Below, piece after piece: positions 1 through 5,189 of a DNA stretch of 5,189 nt (its first letter is position 1; every line of letters starts with the position of its first letter). The translations under genes were made by a program, and so were the position numbers. Where the stretch lies: contig SLEY01000687.1 of NCBI GenBank assembly GCA_007124535.1, positions 1-5,189 of the forward strand. The letters run 5' to 3'. The notes beneath the pieces were generated by a model, which saw nothing but the letters and a program-made list of their open reading frames with translations, ran no database searches and was not told the origin of the DNA. This stretch comes from Planctomycetaceae bacterium. GTDB taxonomy: Bacteria; Planctomycetota; Planctomycetia; Pirellulales; Pirellulaceae.

Positions 1-2
1 GG

Positions 3-2111
3 CCGGTGACGCGGGCGTGGAGCCTGCAACGGGATTTCTGGCCGACCGGAATGCAACACCAGCCGCAATTCCTCTGCCCTCGTCTGCCCAATGTGGTCCG
101 CGAATTGGAGACCCGGCGGATCGTGGCCATCGAACCGCGGGGCGAGGGCCGGTTGCTGCGTGTCGAAGACTTTTTCGGGCATGAACAATACGGGATCGAA
201 TCCGGCCGCCCGCTTTCGGCCGATTACCAGCCGGGGGATGAAGTCCTGATTGCCGACGGCGTGAACCACGCCCGGGCCCGGGTGTTGGAAATTCTCCAGG
301 ACGGCGGCTCGGAACCCCAGCTGCTGGTGACGGCTTTCGATGAACCCGACAGCGGCTGGCGGATCGAGTACGCGGAGCCGTTGCCCCGCGAAGAGGACCC
401 CGACGCGCCCGGATGGTTTGCTGCTGGCGGCTGTTACCTGCGAAAATTCCAGCCGGCGGGTACGCCCCGCTACTTCTGGGACCGTTTGAATCACGAATGG
501 GACATCGCCCATCGCCGTTTCGGCCGCCGGCTGGTCGTCAATTTCGCCGACGCGCCCGGCGATCTGTCCGTCGATGGACAGAACTGGACCTACCCCAAAG
601 ACTATGTCCAGTACCATCAAGTCGTGCATGCTTTCACGACCCATCTGATCGACCGGTATGGCGAGGCGTGTCTGGATTTTTACTGGAGTGTCTTGAACGA
701 ACCGGATTTGGCGCGTGCGTTCTGGCGCAGCGGCGACTGGAAGCAATTGCAGAAGTTTTATGACTACACCGTCGATGCGATCCTGCGGGCTTTCGAGGAC
801 CGAGGCCTGGATTCCGACCGGGTGCGTGTCGGCGGGTTGGAGATCGGCGCCATTTTTGGGACGCGGATCGAGAATCCGATCCTGGCGGACTTCCTCAGCC
901 ACTGTTCGCCTCATGCGACGCGGGCGGGGGCGTTGCCGTACAACGCGGCGATGGCCGACCCCCGGTTGGACGGTCGGCGTTCGCGGCGTGTCGAGCAATT
1001 ATGCGCGGAAACGGGCAAAGGCAGCCCGTGCGATTTCATCTCGGTCCACAGCTACAATGCGTCCGAAACGATGGCCGCCAAACTGATTCGAGCCAAGCAG
1101 CTGGCGCTGGAAATCGACCCCGAGTTCTACCGGGACCTGTGGGTCAACTCGTTCGAAGCCTGTCCGGATTGGACGCCGCCGCCGGACGTGGCCGCCGCGG
1201 ACAGCTATCTGGGCAACGGCTATTTCCCCACCTGGTGCGCCGATGTCGCCCGCCGCCTGCTGGCGCAAGCGGCCACCGACCCGCGCTACGCCTTTGGGGA
1301 AAGCATCCTGACCTTCTGGCCCTGGCCCAACCAGAATTTCGGCGGCCATAACGCGGCCACGCGAATGATCGCCGTCGATGAAACGGGCGATGGGCGGGCG
1401 GATCGCCACCAGGCCGTGGCCATGCCGATCCTGCACTTTCTCGGGTTGCTGGGACGCATGGGCGACCGCTACCTGGTCCTGCCGGAGAAAACCGCCGGCG
1501 GCCACGTGCTGTCGGGATTCGCCTCGGAAACCGAACAAGCCGTCAAGATCCTGCTGTACTCCCACCACGCTCAAGACGTCCAATCGCGGACGGCAGCCAC
1601 CTTCCAGATCACCATGCAGATCGACGCCGTCCCCTGGTCCTCCGTCCGGCTCTCCCAATACCGCTTCGACCAACATCACAACTCGTACTACCATCTGGGG
1701 CGGGAGTTGCGGGATCGGTCGCCGGGCGGTCCCGAACTGCGGCGCCCCGACGCCCAGGAGATCGCCCGAATCATCGCGGCGTTGGAGAGCGGAGAGGCGT
1801 CCACCCAAATTGATGCCATTCGCGAGGTTGCCCGCTTTGCCGACGTGCCGACCGGCGTCTTCACCGCAGCGATGCACGTCTACGAAGCGACGCGGGACCC
1901 TCAGGTCAGAGGAGCGATCGAAGAGGTAGCGGCGGAGATCCAAGCCCGGGAGGTGGTCTATACCCCTGACGAGGTGGCTCAGGTCCAATCGCTTGCCGAA
2001 TTGCAAGTCACCCCCCGGACGGTGCATGTGGCGGAGGACGGGCGTCTGGAATTTTCGGTCGATGTGGCGGCGAACGGGGCGAATTTCCTGATTTTGGAAC
2101 CGTCGCCGTAA
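3..2111 (+). CDS. Glycoside hydrolase, GH39-type (beta-xylosidase/iduronidase fold), 5' partial
   Basis: Probable glycosidase of clan GH-A, family GH39, acting on xylosides, uronides or related plant or algal glycans; the substrate cannot be read from the sequence. The frame is open to the left edge. A GTG at base 6 is the first possible start, but there is no room to see a ribosome site and the early barrel strands seem to be missing, so the true start is probably upstream. Residues counted from that GTG: a beta-rich stretch at 28-125; barrel strand and helix RRLVVNFADAP at 174-184; the acid/base motif SVLNEPDLARAFW with Glu232; DFISVHSYN at 343-351, typical of GH39; WVNSFEACPDW at 379-389, with Glu384 the likely nucleophile; LTFWPWP at 435-441. 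A C-terminal beta-sandwich follows, with the family's D-x-x-x-N-S-Y segment near 555-562. A helical stretch at about 572-652 interrupts it before the closing strands (VHVAEDGRLEFSV, ANFLILEP). The gene ends with TAA. Family is fairly sure, exact enzyme activity is not. Confidence 0.78.
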   Translation, partial: PVTRAWSLQRDFWPTGMQHQPQFLCPRLPNVVRELETRRIVAIEPRGEGRLLRVEDFFGHEQYGIESGRPLSADYQPGDEVLIADGVNHARARVLEILQDGGSEPQLLVTAFDEPDSGWRIEYAEPLPREEDPDAPGWFAAGGCYLRKFQPAGTPRYFWDRLNHEWDIAHRRFGRRLVVNFADAPGDLSVDGQNWTYPKDYVQYHQVVHAFTTHLIDRYGEACLDFYWSVLNEPDLARAFWRSGDWKQLQKFYDYTVDAILRAFEDRGLDSDRVRVGGLEIGAIFGTRIENPILADFLSHCSPHATRAGALPYNAAMADPRLDGRRSRRVEQLCAETGKGSPCDFISVHSYNASETMAAKLIRAKQLALEIDPEFYRDLWVNSFEACPDWTPPPDVAAADSYLGNGYFPTWCADVARRLLAQAATDPRYAFGESILTFWPWPNQNFGGHNAATRMIAVDETGDGRADRHQAVAMPILHFLGLLGRMGDRYLVLPEKTAGGHVLSGFASETEQAVKILLYSHHAQDVQSRTAATFQITMQIDAVPWSSVRLSQYRFDQHHNSYYHLGRELRDRSPGGPELRRPDAQEIARIIAALESGEASTQIDAIREVARFADVPTGVFTAAMHVYEATRDPQVRGAIEEVAAEIQAREVVYTPDEVAQVQSLAELQVTPRTVHVAEDGRLEFSVDVAANGANFLILEPSP

Positions 2112-2140
2112 ACCCCTGTCCCCCGAGCCCGGTTTTCGCT

Positions 2141-2146
2141 TATACT
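2141..2146 (+). promoter_or_regulatory. Possible -10 hexamer (TATACT) upstream of rpmG
   Basis: TATACT matches the sigma-70 -10 consensus at five of six positions. It lies 48 bases before the rpmG ATG, in the only non-coding stretch between the GH39 stop and rpmG, and stands out as AT-rich in GC-rich surroundings. No good -35 box is seen at 16-18 bases; the best candidate is CTGTCC at 2116-2121, with a long 19-base spacer. It would drive rpmG and probably recJ and the methyltransferase. This rests on sequence resemblance only. Confidence 0.4.
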
Positions 2147-2181
2147 GAGCGTCGCAAATAGGGGAATCCAGTTCGTTGCAT

Positions 2182-2186
2182 GAGGG
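2182..2186 (+). promoter_or_regulatory. Ribosome binding site of rpmG
   Basis: GAGGG lies 7 bases before the ATG at 2194, which is good Shine-Dalgarno spacing. It decides the start: the in-frame TTG at 2176 would add six residues (MHEGIS) not found in L33 proteins and would place this site inside the coding region. Confidence 0.65.
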
Positions 2187-2193
2187 CATCTCG

Positions 2194-2358
2194 ATGGCAA
2201 AACCGAAGAAGAAGGCGGAAACGGTCTTTTTGGTGTGCGAAGAAACCGGGGAATACAACTACAGCCTGCGGCGCAAACCGGGGGGTGAAAAGCTGCGTCT
2301 GAAAAAGTACTGTCCCCGGTTGCGACGCCATACGCTGCACGTCGAAAAGAAGAAATAG
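2194..2358 (+). CDS. rpmG: 50S ribosomal protein L33
   Basis: Small structural protein of the large ribosomal subunit, located near the E site. At 54 aa it has normal family length. It is very basic, with a lysine-rich start (MAKPKKK), the beta-strand segments ETVFLVCEETGEYNY and LRLKKYCPRLRRHTLH, and a basic tail VEKKK. In zinc-binding (C+) L33 there are two Cys-x-x-Cys pairs. Here only the first cysteine of each pair remains (Cys15 and Cys40), with Thr18 and Leu43 at the second positions, so zinc binding as in C+ forms is unlikely and this is functionally a C- type. The ATG at 2194 follows a well-placed GAGGG. It lies 82 bp after the GH39 gene and 82 bp before recJ, same strand, with no visible terminator after it, so cotranscription with recJ is likely. 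Identification is firm. Confidence 0.95.
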   Translation: MAKPKKKAETVFLVCEETGEYNYSLRRKPGGEKLRLKKYCPRLRRHTLHVEKKK

Positions 2359-2432
2359 CTGGATCCAAGCTGGCCCGACACGATTCCAAGGTCATGGCCT
2401 TCGGCGATCGTGGGGTTTCATTGTCCGGAGTC

Positions 2433-2440
2433 AGGAGGAG
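2433..2440 (+). promoter_or_regulatory. Shine-Dalgarno purine run abutting the recJ start
   Basis: AGGAGGAG directly touches the ATG at 2441. The best anti-SD match, AGGAGG (2433-2438), leaves only a 2-base spacer, shorter than the usual 5-9. A weaker GGAG at 2427-2430 has a 10-base spacer. No ATG, GTG or TTG occurs in frame between 2360 and 2440, so 2441 is the first start downstream of rpmG, and the protein's MDKRWRILP opening fits RecJ. The ribosome may use either site. Confidence 0.5.
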
Positions 2441-4204
2441 ATGGACAAACGCTGGCGCATTTTACCGCACGATGCGGAGCAGGTTGCGATCCTCGAGCGC
2501 GCTGCGGGAGTCTCGCCGGTGGTGGCCCAGTTACTGCTCTGTCGCGGGGTTTCTGACCCGTCTTGCGCGCGGGTGTTCTTAGAAGCGAAACTGAACACGT
2601 TGCGCGATCCGGAACAGCTGCCGGGACTGGCCGACGCCGCCGATCGTATCCATGCCGCCGTGCGCGCGGAACGGCGGATCGTGATCTATGGCGACTATGA
2701 CGCCGACGGCATGACGGGCGCCGCGATTCTGTTTCGCTGCTTGAAGATGCTGGGGGCGGATGTCGGCTATTATATTCCGAGTCGGCTGGAGGATGGTTAC
2801 GGGCTGCACGACGACGCATTGCGGCGGTTGGTCGAGCGGGGTGCGTCGCTGGTCATCTCCGTCGATTGCGGCATCACCAGTTGGGGTCCGGCCGAGACCG
2901 CTCGGCAACTGGGTTTGGAGTTGATTGTCACGGACCATCACCAGATGGGTCCGGAGTTGCCTGCCGCGGCTGCGGTGGTTCATCCGGCGCTTCCGGGGGG
3001 CAATTATCCGTTTGCCGGTTTGTGCGGGGCGGGCGTGGCGTTCAAATTGGCCTGGGCCCTCTGCCAGCGGGCGAGCCAAGCGAAACGGGTGAGTCCGGCC
3101 ATGCGGGAGTTGCTGTTGGCGGCCATGGGATTGGCGGCGGTGGGCACCGTGGCGGATGTCGTTCCCTTGGTGGACGAGAACCGGGTGCTGGTGCGTCACG
3201 GTTTGGTCAGTCTTCGTCAACGGCCGGTTCCCGGTGTGGCGGCATTGATGAAGATCACCGGTCTGGATCAGAAACCCGCCTTGGGTGGCGAGGATATCGC
3301 CTTTACGCTGGCGCCGCGCTTGAACGCTGCGGGACGATTGGGCCAGGCGTTATTGGGGGTCGAATTGCTGGCCACGGACACGGAGGATCGGGCGGCGAGT
3401 TTGGCGGAGTATCTGGACCAACTGAACAGCAGCCGGGACAGTTTGGAGCGGAGTGTTTATCAGGCGGCTTTCAAGCAGGCTCGGGAGCAGTTTGATCCCC
3501 ACGGCGACTCCGCCTTGGTGTTGGACGGCGTGGACTGGCACCCGGGGGTGATCGGGATTGTGGCCGGGCGTCTGGCCGAGCGGTTTCACCGGCCGGTGGT
3601 GTTGATCACTTGGGACCGGGTCGGGGCCAAGCCGGGGATCGGTTCGTGCCGATCGGCGGGCGGTCTGGATCTTTACCGGGCCTTGCTCCAGTGCGAGGAG
3701 CATTTGCTGTCGCAGGGCGGTCATCGGCAGGCGGCGGGTTTGAAGCTGGAGCGAGCCAATCTGGATGCGTTTCGGGCGGCGTTCTGCGAGCATGCGGCGG
3801 AGGAGATCGCGCCGCAGGACCGGATTGCGGAGATCCGGATCGATGCGGAGGCGACGTTCAGCCAGTTGACGCCGGGGACGCTGGCGGAGATTGAGCGGAT
3901 GGCGCCGTTTGGCCAGGGCAACCCACGACCGGTGATTTGTGCCAGCGGGGTCCGTTTGGCCGCGCCCCCGCAGCGGATGGGTCAGGGAGAACGGCATTTG
4001 TCGCTCCGGCTGAAGCATCATGGCTGTACGCTGCGCGGGGTGGCTTTCGGCCGCGGGGAGGCGGCGGAGGAGATCGCTCAGATCGAAGGCGCCTTGGATG
4101 TCGCCTTCCGGCCGGTGATCAACGATTATCGGGGGCGCCGGAGCGTGGAGGTGCATTTGATCGATTGGCGTCCCAGCTGTGCGCCGGTGGTGGCCGCGCG
4201 ATGA
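2441..4204 (+). CDS. recJ: Single-stranded-DNA-specific 5'-3' exonuclease RecJ
   Basis: Cytoplasmic metal-dependent nuclease that degrades single-stranded DNA 5' to 3' in RecF-pathway recombination, mismatch repair and base-excision repair. The 587 aa match the usual bacterial length (about 560-600). The DHH domain motifs are intact: YGDYDADG at 83-90 (Asp85, 87, 89), SVDCGI at 140-145 (Asp142), VTDHH at 163-167, LCGAGVAFKL at 194-203, GTVADVVPL at 235-243 and APRLNAAGRL at 291-300. The DHHA1 nucleic-acid-binding domain shows WHPGVIGIVAGRL at 366-378, GSCRS at 401-405 and GGHRQAAG at 426-433. A C-terminal OB-fold region (about 460-580) includes the conserved PFGQGNPRP at 489-497. No truncation or frameshift is seen, and all metal ligands I can place are present, so it should be active. 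It starts 82 bp after rpmG; its TGA overlaps the next gene's ATG. Identification is firm. Confidence 0.97.
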   Translation: MDKRWRILPHDAEQVAILERAAGVSPVVAQLLLCRGVSDPSCARVFLEAKLNTLRDPEQLPGLADAADRIHAAVRAERRIVIYGDYDADGMTGAAILFRCLKMLGADVGYYIPSRLEDGYGLHDDALRRLVERGASLVISVDCGITSWGPAETARQLGLELIVTDHHQMGPELPAAAAVVHPALPGGNYPFAGLCGAGVAFKLAWALCQRASQAKRVSPAMRELLLAAMGLAAVGTVADVVPLVDENRVLVRHGLVSLRQRPVPGVAALMKITGLDQKPALGGEDIAFTLAPRLNAAGRLGQALLGVELLATDTEDRAASLAEYLDQLNSSRDSLERSVYQAAFKQAREQFDPHGDSALVLDGVDWHPGVIGIVAGRLAERFHRPVVLITWDRVGAKPGIGSCRSAGGLDLYRALLQCEEHLLSQGGHRQAAGLKLERANLDAFRAAFCEHAAEEIAPQDRIAEIRIDAEATFSQLTPGTLAEIERMAPFGQGNPRPVICASGVRLAAPPQRMGQGERHLSLRLKHHGCTLRGVAFGRGEAAEEIAQIEGALDVAFRPVINDYRGRRSVEVHLIDWRPSCAPVVAAR

Positions 4205-5189
4205 CCCGGGGCGACTACTGGTTCGTGGTTTGCCAGCGGGGCGCCGAAGCGGCCTTGAAGCAGGATGCGTTGCGCTTGCAGCCCGGTTTTCGCTTCGCCT
4301 TTTCCCGTCCCGGTTTTGTGACTTTCAAGCTGCCGTCGGGCCACGATCTGGCGGAGGATTTTCAACTGGATTCGCCCTTCGCGCGGACCCAGGGCTTTTC
4401 GCTGGGCTCGATTCGTGGCGAGCGGGCGGAGGCGATGGCGGACGAGCTTTGGCAGCGGTTCGCCCCGCCGGACATCGAGCATCTGCACGTCTGGCAGCGG
4501 GATGTTGCACTGCCAGGTGAGGGGGACTTTGAGCCCGGCGTTTCGGTGTTGGCCCGCCAGGTGGCGCGGCGGATCGCGGGCCAGCGTCCTGCCGCGGTCT
4601 TTCCAAATCGGGCGCTGCCAGTGAATCTGGTCGCCCGCTCCGGGCAGCGAATCTTGGATTGCGCACTGGTCACTCCGGACGAATGGTGGATCGGCTACCA
4701 TCGCAGCTCCCGCCTCCCGTCTCGCTGGCCGGGTGGGACTCCCAAGATCGATCTGCCGCCCGAGGCGGTTTCGCGAGCTTATCTGAAAATGGTGGAAGCC
4801 CTGTTATGGTCGCGGTTGCCCATCACTCGGGGGGACCGCTGTGTGGAGCTGGGCAGCGCGCCGGGCGGCTCCTGCCAGGCCCTCTTGGACCGGGGCCTGC
4901 ACGTGACGGGGATCGATCCGGCCGAAATGGAACCCCTGCTGCTGGAGCATCCGCACTTCACGCCCATCCGGGCCCGGGCCGCGGACTTGAAGCGGCGGGA
5001 GTTCCGCGCGTTCAAGTGGTTGTTCGCCGATTCCAACGTCGCCCCCGGCCATACGCTGGACAGTGTGGAATCGATCGTTACCCATCGCCAGGTCCAGGTC
5101 CAAGGCCTGGTGTTGACCTTGAAATTGTTGCAGTGGGATTTGGCGGCGCGCTTGCCGGAGTATCTGGAACGAATACGCAGTTGGGGCTA
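4201..5189 (+). CDS. RlmM-like (COG2933) FtsJ-fold rRNA 2'-O-ribose methyltransferase, 3' partial
   Basis: Predicted SAM-dependent RNA ribose methyltransferase. The closest family I recognise is RlmM (YgdE), which in E. coli methylates C2498 of 23S rRNA. The 329 codons visible have no stop, so the gene continues past the right edge. The N-terminus (DYWFVVCQRGAEAALKQ, then a beta-rich stretch to about 180) resembles the ferredoxin-like/THUMP RNA-binding part of RlmM. The Rossmann domain begins at SRAYLKMVEA (191-200; Lys196). The SAM motif VELGSAPGGS is at 215-224 and GIDPAEM at 237-243. Next come WLFADSNVAPG (Asp277) and LVLTLKLLQW (Lys308). Lys196, Asp277 and Lys308 fit the first three residues of the FtsJ K-D-K-E tetrad; the Glu should lie beyond the window. 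The usual Trp after APGG is Ser here. The start overlaps the recJ stop as ATGA with no strong ribosome site (only GGTGG-type sequence at 4185-4192), suggesting translational coupling. The fold is near certain, the exact RNA target is inferred, so no symbol is assigned. Confidence 0.82.
   Translation, partial: MTRGDYWFVVCQRGAEAALKQDALRLQPGFRFAFSRPGFVTFKLPSGHDLAEDFQLDSPFARTQGFSLGSIRGERAEAMADELWQRFAPPDIEHLHVWQRDVALPGEGDFEPGVSVLARQVARRIAGQRPAAVFPNRALPVNLVARSGQRILDCALVTPDEWWIGYHRSSRLPSRWPGGTPKIDLPPEAVSRAYLKMVEALLWSRLPITRGDRCVELGSAPGGSCQALLDRGLHVTGIDPAEMEPLLLEHPHFTPIRARAADLKRREFRAFKWLFADSNVAPGHTLDSVESIVTHRQVQVQGLVLTLKLLQWDLAARLPEYLERIRSWG

Noticed and set aside
271..282. Perfect 12-base palindrome CCCGGGCCCGGG
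   Set aside because: It lies inside the GH39 coding region and follows from the alternating Ala-Arg codons GCC CGG GCC CGG, so it is composition and not a regulatory site.
999..2258. A 419-codon open frame on the minus strand opposite the GH39 3' half
   Set aside because: It is antisense to a gene with clear family motifs, crosses the rpmG promoter region and the rpmG start, and its product is an Arg/Gly/Asp/His-rich sequence with no recognisable domain. Such frames arise from strong GC bias at third codon positions.
2357..2373. Repeated AGCTGG around a GGATCC after rpmG, considered as a terminator stem
   Set aside because: The inverted symmetry is imperfect, the stem would be very short and no U-run follows, so a terminator is not supported.
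2394..2582. A 62-codon frame starting ATG between rpmG and recJ
   Set aside because: It overlaps the recJ 5' end in another frame, has no good ribosome site and resembles nothing known.
2866..3495. A 209-codon plus-strand frame within recJ, very rich in glycine
   Set aside because: It is an out-of-frame shadow of recJ; the glycines come from GGN-rich codons read in another frame, and no ribosome site or family resemblance is seen.
3350..4156. A 268-codon minus-strand frame opposite recJ, and a similar one at 2579-3220
   Set aside because: Both lie wholly inside recJ, whose reading frame is certain, and encode low-complexity Arg/Pro/Gln-rich sequence.
4126..4701. A 191-codon minus-strand frame opposite the methyltransferase
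   Set aside because: The plus-strand frame here carries the RlmM-like N-terminal region and continues into clear SAM motifs, so the antisense frame is a shadow.

Overview
The window (about 5.2 kb, GC-rich, all genes on the + strand) reads as a chromosomal segment of a bacterium, probably from the Planctomycetota or a close PVC relative. The main pointer is the ribosomal protein L33, whose sequence (ETVFLVCEETGEYNY near the N-terminus, LRRHTLHVEKKK at the end) resembles the planctomycete form. The taxon is an inference from memory of the family, not from a search.

Layout. Bases 3-2111: the 3' part of a large glycoside hydrolase of the GH39 type (beta-xylosidase / alpha-L-iduronidase fold), cut by the left edge. 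Bases 2112-2193: an 82-bp gap with a TATACT promoter-like hexamer and a Shine-Dalgarno site. Bases 2194-2358: rpmG (L33, 54 aa, complete). Bases 2359-2440: another 82-bp gap with no convincing terminator. Bases 2441-4204: recJ (587 aa, complete, all DHH/DHHA1 motifs intact). Bases 4201-5189: a gene that overlaps the recJ stop by ATGA and runs off the right edge. It encodes an RlmM-like (COG2933) FtsJ-fold 2'-O-ribose methyltransferase with a THUMP-like N-terminal region.

How they fit together. rpmG, recJ and the methyltransferase probably form one transcription unit: same strand, short gaps, and a stop/start overlap between the last two. It would combine a ribosomal protein, a single-strand DNA exonuclease for repair and a predicted 23S rRNA methyltransferase, so it is a housekeeping/information-processing cluster. 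The GH39 gene ends before the promoter-like site and looks like an unrelated carbohydrate-degradation gene.

I see no mobile element, CRISPR array, tRNA, rRNA or phage gene, and nothing that supports a new defence or other multi-gene system. The points most worth a second look are the helical insertion and beta-rich N-terminal segment of the GH39 protein, the half-lost zinc ribbon of L33, and the coupled recJ-methyltransferase pair.
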